Positions 48,833 to 62,000 of a stretch of DNA of 64,000 nt are shown piece after piece. Every line of letters begins with the position of its first letter. Position 1 is the first letter of the stretch. The DNA lies in NCBI GenBank assembly GCA_903813345.2, contig CAIIXF020000011.1, positions 14,121,754 through 14,185,753 on the forward strand, in the 5' to 3' direction. The position numbers and the translations under genes were made by a program. The notes beneath the pieces are model-generated. The model was not told the DNA's origin, did no database searches, and was given only the letters and a program-made list of their open reading frames with translations. The DNA is from Owenia fusiformis (lineage: Eukaryota; Annelida; Polychaeta; Sabellida; Oweniidae).

Positions 48833-50700
48833 GTAAGGATTGTACATACTATGTAATCAGTCAGTAACTAAGTTCAATCACCATCAAGGTGTAGATAACA
48901 GTCATTAGTGGCACAGCGAGAGATAACAGGTTCCTATCAATTACTTTCTATGCAGAGATGGTCTGGGTATCAAGATACATGGTGCAACAGAAGACTGTGA
49001 TAATGTTGTTCTCTTCAAGGTAATGATTCCACACAATATGTAATCAGTCAGTAACTAAGTTCCATCACCATCAAAGTGTAGATACCAGTCATTAGTCATC
49101 TCTCTCGCGAGAGATGTCCACCTCCTATCGATAACTTTCTATGTAGAGATGGTCTGGGTATCCAAATACATTAGTTGTGCAACAGAAGACTGTGATAATG
49201 TTGTTCTCTCCAAAGAAATGATTCCACAATCCACACAATATATAATCAGTTAGTTACTAAGTTCCACCACAATCAGTGTAGTGTAGGTAACAGCCATTAT
49301 TGGCATCGAGAGAGATATTAGCCTCCTATCGATAACTTTCTAGGCAGAGATGTTCAGGGTATCAAAATACATAAGTGGTACCACACAAGAGATAATGTAG
49401 AGCATACCTGAAAGTACATGAAATTGGGGAAAATGTCACCCTGCAATTTGTGTAATAGATGCTGAATGCCAGACATTGGATGCAACTGGCATTACAAAGT
49501 ATCAAAACCAAACGTATCACTTTTAAGAGAATAACTGCATAAACATGCAAAATGTCACCACTGGCCATTTGTCGCACTTTGTTACATTAGCAGAACTTAT
49601 TATTTACAACCATCCAAGAATAACCTTTTTCCGCTCATTAATATGAGAGTATAACAATATGTCACCACTTCTGTTGGTGTACATGCATTGTACATTATCA
49701 ATAAAAAATACTGTACTTACTTGAATTATATCCTTGAGATATCTCTTCCTAAGACAATGCAACAATAATATTATTCTCTCCAAGGTTGGGCTCAGCCACA
49801 AAATAACTAAGTTCCATATCATTTTGAGTCTCGCTTACGAAGTCATAAGTGGTGTCACATAAGATTAGAGACAAGACAATGCTAAGATAATGTGATTCTC
49901 TCCAAGGTTGGGCTTAGCCACAAAATAACTAAGTTCCATATCAGTTGGAGTCTCTGTTACAAAGTTATTAGTGGTGCCATAAGAGTATAATAACTAAGTT
50001 CCACCATCATTACAGTAAAGGTATCAGTCGTTAGTGGTGCCACAAGATGTCGCTCTCTCAAAGGTTAGGAATGGACACAATACAACCAAATTCCACCGCA
50101 ATTGTAGTCTTGGTTACAAAAACATTTGAGGTGCCAGAGCATGATAATGTTCTTCTCTCAAAGGTAAGGTTTACACACAATATGTAATCGTAGTCTATAA
50201 ATGAGCTCAACCATCATTGTAGTTGTAGGTAGCAGAGTCATTAGTGGTGCCACAGAAGAGTATGACCATGTTGTTTTCGCCAAGGTAGGGATTACACACA
50301 TTCCATAACTATGTTGTTTTCACCAAGTTAGGGATTGTACATAGTCCATATAACGGAATTCCATCATAATTACAGTCCAGGTAGCAGGGTCATTAGTTTG
50401 TGCCATAGAAAAGTATGACCATGTTGTTTTCGCCAAGGTAGGGATAACACACAGTCCATAAGTATGTTGTCTTCGCCAAGGTAGGGATTGTACACAGTCC
50501 ATATAACTAAATTCCAAGAATATGATAATGTTGTTCTTTCTAAAGTAAGAATTGCACAGAATATATAATAGCAGTGCATAACTAAATTTGAAATCCATAA
50601 ATCCACAGTCCATCACTACTTCCAATGTAGTCTAAGTAACATGAGACTAATGGGAGTATGATGATGATGTTGTTCTCTCCAATGTACCTGAAAGTACATA
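48700..50700. repeat. Array of degenerate ~140-200-bp modules
   Basis: A dozen or so diverged units share TGATAATGTTGTTCTCTCCA, AAGGTxxGGATTxxACACA, CAxAACTAAGTTCCATCAxC and GTCATTAGTGGTGCCACA. The first three units are spaced about 190-200 bp. Later ones are shorter and rearranged. CTGAAAGTACAT words at about 49408 and 50687 link this array to the macrosatellite downstream. Confidence 0.75.
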
Positions 50701-51060
50701 AAATGAGGGAAAATCAACAACTACTGTATGATTTAAGAGATGATTTAAAGAGAACTTAAATAGAACAAGGAGTTAACATGCAAAATATCACTCTGCCATT
50801 TGTTACAGACACCAAACGGCAATTTAATATTTAGCATGTCACTTTTTCAAATTGTAACCAAAAATCCTTACAAAATTATACCTTTCAAGTGATCAACCCC
50901 TAAAAGAAACAGTAAAACTGAGGCTAACATTAAACATATGGCGAAGACCAAAAACAAAGTATCAAAACAACCCCGAAAACCAAAACTGGTAAAGTTAAAA
51001 ACCCTCTAAAGTTTAAACATTACAAACACGCCCCCCCCCAATTTCAAATATACACATTAT
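50701..51060. other. Noncoding junction
   Basis: No gene; a CCCCCCCCC tract lies near 51032. Sequence homologous to the macrosatellite starts just after. Confidence 0.4.
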
Positions 51061-51098
51061 CTGCGACTGTGAGATGGCTTATAACTAGCTTACCTCAC

Positions 51099-51168
51099 CT
51101 TTGTGGATACAACATTCCAATTGCTGCTTAATCTGCGACCACTTGTCCCTTGGAGTGGTAATTATATG
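51099..51168 (-). other. Exon-like module A, minus strand (70 nt)
   Basis: The acceptor is CTGTAACTACATAG and the donor GTGAGG. It is open and would encode KWSQIKQQLECCIHK at its end. It aligns without gaps to the 55904-55973 module. It may belong to a spliced noncoding RNA or a decayed duplicated gene. Confidence 0.3.
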
Positions 51169-53509
51169 CTATGTAGTTACAGACGTTACAAACAGATTGT
51201 TGATCTTTTTAGAAATTGTCAGATTGTTACGACCTGGAAGTACTTAAAAAAAGAAAAAAGTCAGCAATAATTGGACTTTTTTCTTAAAAGCGATAAGTTA
51301 ATATACCCAACTGTCTGAACTGGCCATTTTTCAGATATGAGTATATTTACATACGGCTTTTAAGTCAATGCATTAACATGCAAAATGTCACCACAGGCCA
51401 TTTGTTACCACCATCCACGAAGAAGTTTTTGTCAACAGAATAGTTTGAGAATATATGTCACCACTTCTTGTGGCGCCATAAAAAATCAAATCATTGCTGA
51501 GTAAGTACAGTTTACTAATAACTATGAATTGAACTATGAATTGTTACTTTAAAAGCTAGCAATATTAATAATATTCAAATGATCAAGACCAAATTGATAG
51601 AGCTAGAACTATTTTGTTGGTAAGTTTCCAAAGTCTCAGAATGAAAATTACCAAACACATGCAAACAGAACCACTGTTCCTTGTGTTGCAGCCAAGAACC
51701 TGCTTTGCTGGAAATACAAAAAAGATGCTGTAGTACTTGTTAATATTACGATTTAAATATATTGCAAAAATTCAAATCAATTAGGAGGGATGGAGTAAGG
51801 TACATGTACACATAGTAATACATCTTAACTAGGTAAAAAATACTGCTTCCAGCGCTGTATAGCTGATTCTTCTGGTGGGTGTATGGTCCTGTGAAAAGAG
51901 AATTCATTTATTAGTAACTTCCGCATGCAACAGTAGTAGTTGTAGTTCAGGCAAGGAGCAGTCTTTAACCCTCTTCAAAACACCTGCAATGAGAAAATGA
52001 TTTTACTGTCTACCTTAACTCCAAAGCATGCAAGGGATTATCATTTACAAAAAAGTTGCCAAGTTGCCTTTATCAATCAGATTCTAGGTCGTAAATACCT
52101 AGATGGTTGATTGCTTATTGGACCAAAACATGGTCGCATTAACACTGACCTCAAAACAAGAAAAAAACAGTCAAATTGAAAAATTGATGATGATTTGATG
52201 AAACTTAAGATCATCTACCAACTCGCACCAAAAAAGAGAATCGGTATCCGAAAACTGAGACTAACATACCAAGGTATGTTAAATCTCAGGTGAAAATGAG
52301 TTTATAAAAAAAAATATGAAGACAATATTTTCCAAATATAGCACACATTACTTCCATTTTGATAAAACCAGGTGGATTCCATTATTCTTTCATGTCAGAA
52401 CATAGAATCTGTTAGGAAGCTTTCAAGCCAACACACCTTAACAAAAGATCAAACATTGGGTGACCATCCCCCTGCTCATGCTGTATGCTGTCCAGAGAGA
52501 TTAAGAAGAATAACAAGAATGACATCCTCGGCCATGCATAATTAGGATACATCACATTAAAAAGATGAAATACAAGACCATACCACTGTCAATTCCCAAT
52601 AGTACCTTTACTGTAACACTGATAAGCAATGTCTACCTACCTAAAGAGTACAAGGTAACATGTATCAACCCCAAGGCCATTCCGTACAGATCCAAGTGAA
52701 CTCTTGCTGCGTCCTCACGAGATCTCTGGATCACACTATATCCGTCATAGCTAACTACTCACATTACAATACGAGCAAGTAAAAATGAGTGGACCTTCAC
52801 CAGAGCTCAACGATACCCCTCCAGAACGACCCAATGCATGCCGGCACCACAGCATGCATTGAAGAAAGAAAATTCAGAATACCTCCTCCTGGTGGGTGCA
52901 AGACCCACCATTTTGACCTGCAAGTAAAGAATGCTTTCACCAGCCATCAGAATATAGGCAAAACAAAGAACCAAGCTCAACAATAAGAATCCAACTTGGA
53001 AACTGTTGGTCGGGACTTACAAGGAATTGATACCTGAAACCCATGCATCTAGAGATTGATAGACACTGATCATCAGAATCACAGTGGAGGTACTACGAGG
53101 AACATCAAACGGTATGACCAAGTAAACCAGAGCTCTCAATGCAATGGATCAGAATGACCCATGCTCAACGATGCCATTCTTAGATATTCCTCAAAATCAA
53201 TCGGGACAACATAAAACATGAACAGGGGAAGGCCTCCCAACACTTGATCAAGTGTTAAGACATGTTTAGCCATCCAGCCTCCTAGCAGATTCCAGGTTCC
53301 TTCACTCCAGAATAATGGGTCGGCCAACAAAATCCACCGGTTCAATCAAAATGGAAGGTGTCCCACTAACGAGAAAACCTGCCGCTCCTAAACCATAGAT
53401 GGAAAACGTGTCTAGCTGGTAGATGACCCCATATGGAATAACTAAGATAACTTAACCAAATAACTAAGATAACTCAACAAGATTACTTAACTTAGGTGAC
53501 AGGAACTTT

Positions 53510-54480
53510 GTGATGAGGCTCATCTTTAAGGGAGTGGAGTCCAGGAGGCGACTCATTTTCCAGTGCATGGCTTATCTTTCAGGGGATTGCTCATTTTCCA
53601 GGGGATTGTTCATTTTCCAGCGGGTGGCTCATATCTCAGCGGGTGGATCATCTTCCAGCACGTTGCTCAATTGCCAGGAGGTTGCTCAATTGCCAGCAGG
53701 TGGATCATCTTCCAGTGGAATGCTCATCTTGCAGTGGGTTGTTCATCTTCCAGTTGGTTGCTCTTCTTCCAGTTGGTTGCTCTTCTTCCAGTTGGTTGTT
53801 CATCTTCCAGTTGGTTGCTCTTCTTCCAGTTGGTTGTTCATCTTCCAGTTGGTTGTTCATCTTCCAGTTGGTTGTTCATCTTCCAGTTGGTTGCTCTTCT
53901 TCCAGTTGGTTGTTCATCTTCCAGTTGGTTGTTCATCTTCCAGTTGGTTGTTCATCTTCCAGTTGGTTGTTCATCTTCCAGTTGGTTGTTCATCTTCCAG
54001 TTGGTTGTTCATCTTCCAGTTGGTTGTTCATCTTCCAGTTGGTTACTCTTCTTCCAGTTGGTTGCTCTTCTTCCAGTAGGTTGCTCTTCCTCCAGTTGGT
54101 TGGTCGTCTTCCAGTTGGTTGTTCATCTTCCAGTTGGTTGTTCATCTTCCAGTTGGTTGCTCTTCTTCCAGTTGGTTGTTCATCTTCTAGTTGGTTGTTC
54201 ATCTTCCAGTTGGTTGCTCTTCTTCCAGTTGGTTGCTGTTCTTTCAGTTGGTTGCTCTTCTTTTAGTTGGTTGCTCTTCTTCCAGTTGGTTGCTCTTCTT
54301 CCAGTTGGTTACTCTTTTTCCAGTTGGTTGCTCTTCTTCCAGTTGGTTGCTCTTCTTCCAGTTGGTTGCTCATCTTCCAGTGGGTTGCTCATCTTCCAGC
54401 AGGTGAATTATCTTCCAGCGGTTGAATTATCTTTCAGTGGGTAGATCATCTTCTAGCAGTTGGATCATCTTCAAGGTTGC
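53510..54480 (+). repeat. 19-bp minisatellite, macrosatellite copy 1
   Basis: The core unit is CTTCCAGTTGGTTGCTCTT, with the variant ...GTTGTTCAT. The edges are degenerate (GGGTGGATCATCTTCCAGC type). This copy is 304 bp (16 units) longer than copies 2 and 3. All three forward frames stay open for 500-880 bp, because 19 is not a multiple of 3; each frame reads the same 19-residue peptide (SSSSWLLFFQLVALLPVGC type). Confidence 0.93.
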
Positions 54481-54639
54481 CATCTTCCACCAGATAGATC
54501 ATCTTCAACTGGGAACTTGGCTTTCCAATGGGGGACTTGCCTTGCAGTGTGTGGCTTCCAGTGTGTGGCTCAGGTACTAGTGGGCTGACCACCTCCAAGC
54601 TAAAGGTAAATCTGGAAGAAATATTGTACATTAGGAAAT

Positions 54640-54750
54640 AAAAATACTGTACTTACTTGAACCCCACATCCTAGAGATAATCTTCCATCCAGGGCAATGC
54701 TTCTTCAGTAACACACAGACATCACCAGAATAACAATATCCTATGTAGAA
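54640..54750 (-). other. Exon-like module B, minus strand
   Basis: The acceptor is TGTTTCTACATAG and the donor GTAAGTACAG (a strong consensus). The start is homologous to module D. Related modules with the same GTAAGTAC donor are at about 49.72 and 55.40-55.48 kb, with near-identical copies at about 59.27, 60.02 and 63.88 kb. Frames differ between modules, so protein coding is doubtful. Confidence 0.3.
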
Positions 54751-54959
54751 ACAGGCGTTGCAGGCAGATGGTGCATATTGAAGTTACTCTCATAAACTCA
54801 TAGGAAAGGACAGAAACTTATCTTCAGGGGAAGAGGAGTGCATCTGAAAGTACATACAAAATAGGAAAAGTTCAGCAATGGTTTCAATTTTCAATTTTTC
54901 AACAAGGCTTCCGTGATCAAGACACTTCCATAACAGGGGGGGGGGGGGGGGAGGGAATG

Positions 54960-55320
54960 CAAATCTCCAGTGAGATCATCTTTCAGCAGTTTGATCATCT
55001 TCCACCAGGAGGATCATCTTCCAACGGATGGATCATCTTCCAGCGGATGGATCATCTTCCAGCGAATGGATCATCTTTCAGAGAGCAGCTTGTCTTCAGA
55101 TGAGTGGCTTGACTTTTTGCAAATGGCTCGTAATCTGGTAGATGGCTCATATTCCAGGAGCTGACTAATATTCTAGTGGTTGCCTCATCTCATCATGGCT
55201 CGTCTTCAAATGATTCTGCATCTTTATGAGGGTGACTCCTCTTCCAGGGGATGGATGATTTTCCAGACAGCATTTTCCGTTCCAGTTGGTTTCATGGCTT
55301 CCAGTTTGTGGCTCAGATTC
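54960..55320 (+). repeat. Short 20-bp array, copy 1, after a poly-G run
   Basis: A G run near 54938 is followed by GGATGGATCATCTTCCAGCG-type repeats to about 55190, then degenerate forms. It is related to the 19-bp array. An equivalent lies at about 59550-59900. Confidence 0.75.
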
Positions 55321-55903
55321 TATTGGGCTGATCAACCCCATGCTAAAGGCAAATCTGAAATACTGTAAATTTGAAAATAAAACTTCAGTACTTACTTGAA
55401 CAGGATCCTGGAGACTTCTCTCATCTTGAACAAAGCTACCGCAGTCGCACAAGGACATTACCAGAATAACAACATCATATGTAGATACAGGTGCAACAGA
55501 CACCAGGTGCTTATTGTAGTTACGATTTGAAACATTCCGGAAAGGGTAGAAGTTTTAACCTCCAGGGTAAGAGGAATGCATCTGTAAGTACATATAAAAT
55601 AGGAAGTCAGCAATGATTTAAATTTTGATTTGTTGTTACAATGCCAAAATGATTGAGCCACTTACTGAACAAGCGGAGGAGGGAATGCCTGAACAGAAGT
55701 ATCTCTATAGAAGTGAATTGTGGTCTATATATTTTTAGAACATGAATTAAAATTATGTTTTTGAACATTGAATTACCCCCCACCCCCAAGCCCAATATAA
55801 TGAATAGTTGTATTCATTTTTTATTCATTCTTTTTGATATGTAAAGTCAACATACATAATATCTCCAAATTGGCTCTTCACTATAGCTAGTAGCTACCCT
55901 TAC

Positions 55904-55973
55904 CTGTGTGGGTGTAACATTCCTGTCGTTTCTTTAGTTGCACACAGCTGTTAGTACAGGCAGTAGCAATATG
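55904..55973 (-). other. Exon-like module D, minus strand (70 nt)
   Basis: The acceptor is GTATCTACAAAG and the donor GTAAGG. It is exactly the length of module A, open in the same phase (ending VQLKKRQECYTHT). An identical copy lies about 4.6 kb on, near 60535-60605. Confidence 0.3.
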
Positions 55974-58395
55974 CTTTGTAGATACATACACTGCAAACAA
56001 CTGACCCAAATCATTGATCCACTTCGAAAGACCACAACCAGGGTAGATATTGTCATGACCTGAAAGTACTTAAAAAAGAAAAAAAAGTCAGCAATGATTT
56101 GACTTTTTTCCTTAAAAGAAACAAGTAAATATACCCATCTCACTGAAATGGCCATTTTTCAGATGTGAGTACATTTACATATAACTTTTAAGAGAATGCA
56201 TGAACATGCAAAATGTCACCACTGGCCATTTGTTAAAGATGCACTTGGTTACAGTAAGCCGAACACTAATTGATTACTGCAATCAAGAAGTTTCATCCAC
56301 CCATCAGTTTGAGAATATAACATTATGTCAACACTTCTGTAGTGACATAAAAATCAAATCATTGCCCAGTAAGTACAGTTTACTAAAAACTATGAACAAA
56401 AATCATATCATTACTGAATAAATTTTCAAATTGTTGCTTTAAAAGCTAGCATTATAGTATTCAAATGATCAAGACCAAATTGATAGAGCTAGAACTATTT
56501 TGTTGGTAAGTTTTCAAAGTCTCAGAATGAAAATTACCAAACACATGCAAACAGAACCACTGTTCCTTGTGTTGCAGCCAAGAACCTGCTTTGCTGGAAA
56601 TACAAAAAAGATGCTGTAGTACTTGTTAATATTACGATTTAAATATATTGCAAAAATTCAAATCAATTAGGAGGGATGGAGTAAGGTACATGTACACATA
56701 GTAATACATCTTAACTAGGTAAAAAATACTGCTTCCAGCGCTGTATAGCTGATTCTTCTGGTGGGTGTATGGTCCTGTGAAAAGAGAATTCATTTATTAG
56801 TAACTTCCGCATGCAACAGTAGTAGTTGTAGCTCAGGCAAGGAGCAGTCTTTAACCCTCTTCAAAACACCTGCAATGAGAAAATGATTTTACTGTCTACC
56901 TTAACTCCAAAGCATGCAAGGGATTATCATTTACAAAAAAGTTGCCAAGTTGCCTTTATCAATCAGATTCTAGGTCGTAAATACCTAGATGGTTGATTGC
57001 TTATTGGACCAAAACATGGTCGCATTAACACTGACCTCAAAACAAGAAAAAAACAGTCAAATTGAAAAATTGATGATGATTTGATGAAACTTAAGATCAT
57101 CTACCAACTCGCACCAAAAAAGAGAATCGGTATCCGAAAACTGAGACTAACATACCAAGGTATGTTAAATCTCAGGTGAAAATGAGTTTATAAAAAAAAA
57201 TATGAAGACAATATTTTCCAAATATAGCACACATTACTTCCATTTTGATAAAACCAGGTGGATTCCATTATTCTTTCATGTCAGAACATAGAATCTGTTA
57301 GGAAGCTTTCAAGCCAACACACCTTAACAAAAGATCAAACATTGGGTGACCATCCCCCTGCTCATGCTGCATGCTGTCCAGAGAGATTAAGAAGAATAAC
57401 AAGAATGACATCCTCGGCCATGCATAATTAGGATACATCACATTAAAAAGATGAAATACAAGACCATACCACTGTCAATTCCCAATAGTATCTTTACTGT
57501 AACACTGATAAGCAATGTCTACCTACCTAAAGAGTACAAGGTAACATGTATCAACCCCAAGGCCATTCCGTACAGATCCAAGTGAACTCTTGCTGCGTCC
57601 TCACGAGATCTCTGGATCACACTATATCCGTCATAGCTAACTACTCACATTACAATACGAGCAAGTAAAAATGAGTGGACCTTCACCAGAGCTCAACGAT
57701 ACCCCTCCAGAACGACCCAATGCATGCCGGCACCACAGCATGCATTGAAGAAAGAAAATTCAGAATACCTCCTCCTGGTGGGTGCAAGACCCACCATTTT
57801 GACCTGCAAGTAAAGAATGCTTTCACCAGCCATCAGAATATAGGCAAAACAAAGAACCAAGCTCAACAATAAGAATCCAACTTGGAAACTGTTGGTCGGG
57901 ACTTACAAGGAATTGATACCTGAAACCCATGCATCTAGAGATTGATAGACACTGATCATCAGAATCACAGTGGAGGTACTACGAGGAACATCAAACGGTA
58001 TGACCAAGTAAACCAGAGCTCTCAATGCAATGGATCAGAATGACCCATGCTCAACGATGCCATTCTTAGATATTCCTCAAAATCAATCGGGACAACATAA
58101 AACATGAACAGGGGAAGGCCTCCCAACACTTGATCAAGTGTTAAGACATGTTTAGCCATCCAGCCTCCTAGCAGATTCCAGGTTCCTTCACTCCGGAATA
58201 ATGGGTCGGCCAACAAAATCCACCGGTTCAATCAAAATGGAAGGTGTCCCACTAACGAGAAAACCTGCCGCTCCTAAACCATAGATGGAAAACATGTCTA
58301 GCTGGTAGATGACCCCATATGGAATAACTAAGATAACTTAACCAAATAACTAAGATAACTCAACAAGATTACTTAACTTAGGTGACAGGAACTTT

Positions 58396-59062
58396 GTGAT
58401 GAGGCTCATCTTTAAGGGAGTGGAGTCCAGGAGGCGACTCATTTTCCAGTGCATGGCTTATCTTTCAGGGGATTGCTCATTTTCCAGGGGATTGTTCATT
58501 TTCCAGTGGGTGGCTCATCTCTCAGAGGGTGGATTATCTTCCAGCAGGTTGCTCAATTGCCAGCAGGTGGATCATCTTCCAGTGGGTTGTTCATCTTCCA
58601 GTGGGTTGTTCATCTTCCAGTTGGTTGTTCATCTTCCAGTTGGTTGCTCTTCTTCCAGTTGGTTGCTCTTCTTCCAGTTGGTTGCTCTTCTTCCAGTTGG
58701 TTGCTCTTCTTCCAGTTGGTTGTTCATCTTCCAGTTGGTTGTTCATCTTCCAGTTGGTTGCTCTTCTTCCAGTTGGTTGCTTTTCTTCCAGTTGGTTGCT
58801 CTTCTTTCAGTTGGTTGCTCTTCTTTTAGTTGGTTGCTCTTCTTCCAGTTGGTTGCTCTTCTTCCAGTTGGTTAATCTTCTTCCAGTTGGTTACTCTTCT
58901 TCCAGTTGGTTGCTCTTCTTCCAGTTGGTTGCTCATCTTCCAGTGGGTTGCTCATCTTCCAGCGGGTGAACTATCTTCCAGCGGGTGAACTATCTTCCAG
59001 CGGTTGAATTATCTTTCAGTGGGTGGATCATCTTCTAGCAGTTGGATCATCTTCAAGGTTGC
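58396..59062 (+). repeat. 19-bp minisatellite, macrosatellite copy 2
   Basis: It has the same unit and flanks as copy 1, but a shorter core. The distance from the GTGGACCTTCACCAGAGC landmark region to CAAGGTTGCCATC is identical to copy 3 (1379 bp) and 304 bp less than in copy 1. Confidence 0.92.
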
Positions 59063-62000
59063 CATCTTCCACCAGATAGATCATCTTCAACTGGGAACTT
59101 GGCTTTCCAATGGGGGACTTGCCTTGCAGTGTGTGGCTTCCAGTGTGTGGCTTCCAGTGTGTGGCTCAGGTACTAGTGGGCTGACCACCTCCAAGCTAAA
59201 GGTAAATCTGGAAGAAATATTGTACATTAGGAAATAAAAATACTGTACTTACTTGAACCCCACATCCTAGAGATAATCTTCCATCCAGGGCAATGCTTCT
59301 TCAGTAACACACAGACATCACCAGAATAACAATATCCTATGTAGAAACAGGCGTTGCAGGCAGATGGTGCATATTGAAGTTACTCTCATAAACTCATAGG
59401 AAAGGACAGAAACTTATCTTCAGGGGAAGGGGAGTGCATCTGAAAGTACATACAAAATAGGAAAAGTTCAGCAATGGTTTCAATTTTCAATTTTTCAACA
59501 AGGCTTCCGTGATCAAGACACTTCCATAACAGGGGGGGGGGGGAGGGAATGCAAATCTCCAGTGAGATCATCTTTCAGCAGTTTGATCATCTTCCACCAG
59601 GAGGATCATCTTCCAACGGATGGATCATCTTCCAGCGGATGGATCATCTTCCAGCGAATGGATCATCTTTCAGAGAGCAGCTTGTCTTCAGATGAGTGGC
59701 TTGACTTTTTGCAAATGGCTCGTAATCTGGTAGATGGCTCATATTCCAGGAGCTGACTAATATTCTAGTGGTTGCCTCATCTTCAGTGGATGGCTCGTCT
59801 TCAAATGATTCTGCATCTTTATGAGGGTGACTCCTCTTCCAGGGGATGGATGATTTTCCAGACAGCATTTTCCGTTCCAGTTGGTTTCATGGCTTCCAGT
59901 TTGTGGCTCAGATTCTATTGGGCTGATCAACCCCATGCTAAAGGCAAATCTGAAATACTGTAAATTTGAAAATAAAACTTCAGTACTTACTTAAACAGGA
60001 TCCTGGAGACTTCTCTCATCTTGAACAAAGCTACCGCAGTCGCACAAGGACATTACCAGAATAACAACATCATATGTAGATACAGGTGCAACAGACACCA
60101 GGTGCTTATTGTAGTTACGATTTGAAACATCCCGGAAAGGGTAGAAGTTTTAACCTCCAGGGTAAGAGGAATGCATCTGTAAGTACATATAAAATAGGAA
60201 GTCAGCAATGATTTAAAGCGGAGGAGGGAATGCAAGACATTCCTTTTATTGATTCTAGTAAATCTCTCATGGCCTTTCACCCCTCCCGGCTCAAGATTTA
60301 CATCATCAAATCAACTAACTGCCTGAACAGAAGTATCTCTGTAGAAGTGAATTGTGGTCTATATATTTTTAGAACATGAATTAAAATTATGTTTTTGAAC
60401 ATTGAATTACCCCCCACCCCCAAGCCCAATATAATGAATAGTTGTATTCATTTTTTATTCATTCTTTTTGATATGTAAAGCCAACATACATATTATCTCC
60501 AAATTGGCTCTTCACTATAGCTAGTAACTACCCTTACCTGTGTGGGTGTAACATTCCTGTCGTTTCTTTAGTTGCACACAGCTGTTAGTACAGGCAGTAG
60601 CAATATGCTTTGTAGATACATACACTGCAAACAACTGACCCAAATCATTGATCCACTTCGAAAGACCACAACCAGGGTAGATATTGTCATGACCTGAAAG
60701 TACTTAAAAAAGAAAAAAAAGTCAGCAATGATTTGACTTTTTTCCTTAAAAGAAACAAGTAAATATACCCATCTCACTGAAATGGCCATTTTTCAGATGT
60801 GAGTACATTTACATATAACTTTTAAGAGAATGCATGAACATGCAAAATGTCACCACTGGCCATTTGTTAAAGATGCACTTGGTTACAGTAAGCCGAACAC
60901 TAATTGATTACTGCAATCAAGAAGTTTCATCCACCCATCAGTTTGAGAATATAACATTATGTCAACACTTCTGTAGTGACATAAAAATCAAATCATTGCC
61001 CAGTAAGTACAGTTTACTAAAAACTATGAACAAAAATCATATCATTACTGAATAAATTTTCAAATTGTTGCTTTAAAAGCTAGCATTATAGTATTCAAAT
61101 GATCAAGACCAAATTGATAGAGCTAGAACTATTTTGTTGGTAAGTTTTCAAAGTTTCAGAATGAAAATTACCAAACACATGCAAACAGAACCACTGTTCC
61201 TTGTGTTGCAGCCAAGAACCTGCTTTGCTGGAAATACAAAAAAGGTGCTGTAGTACTTGTTAATATTACGATTTAAATATATTGCAAAAATTCAAATCAA
61301 TTAGGAGGGATGGAGTAAGGTACATGTAAACATAGTAATACATCTTAACTAGGTAAAAAATACTGCTTCCAGCGCTGTATAGCTGATTCTTCTGGTGGGT
61401 GTATGGTCCTGTGAAAAGAGAATTCATTAATTAGTAACTTCCGCATGCAACAGTAGTAGTTGTAGTTCAGGCAAGGAGCAGTCTTTAACCCTCTTCAAAA
61501 CACCTGCAATGAGAAAATGATTTTACTGTCTACCTTAACTCCAAAGCATGCAAGGGATTATCATTTGCAAAAAAGTTGCCAAGTTGCCTTTATCAATCAG
61601 ATTCTAGGTCGTAAATACCTAGATGGTTGATTGCTTATTGGACCAAAACATGGTCGCATTAACACTGACCTCAAAACAAGAAAAAAACAGTCAAATTGAA
61701 AAATTGATGATGATTTGATGAAACTTAAGATCATCTACCAACTCGCACCAAAAAAGAGAATCGGTATCCGAAAACTGAGACTAACATACCAAGGTATGTT
61801 AAATCTCAGGTGAAAATGAGTTTATAAAAAAAAATATGAAGACAATATTTTCCAAATATAGCACACATTACTTCCATTTTGATAAAACCAGGTGGATTCC
61901 ATTATTCTTTCATGTCAGAACATAGAATCTGTTAGGAAGCTTTCAAGCCAACACACCTTAACAAAAGATCAAACATTGGGTGACCATCCCCCTGCTCATG

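Noticed and set aside
52789-52986. 65-codon ORF conserved in three macrosatellite copies
   Set aside because: The copies are near-identical at DNA level, so conservation says nothing about coding; no domain or splice context is recognised.
53136-53345. 69-codon minus-strand ORF conserved in three macrosatellite copies
   Set aside because: Same reason: copy identity, no recognised protein.
53563-54444. 293-codon hydrophobic ORF as a membrane protein
   Set aside because: It is the 19-bp minisatellite read in one frame; the other two frames are equally open and encode the same repeat, so the ORF length carries no evidence of coding.
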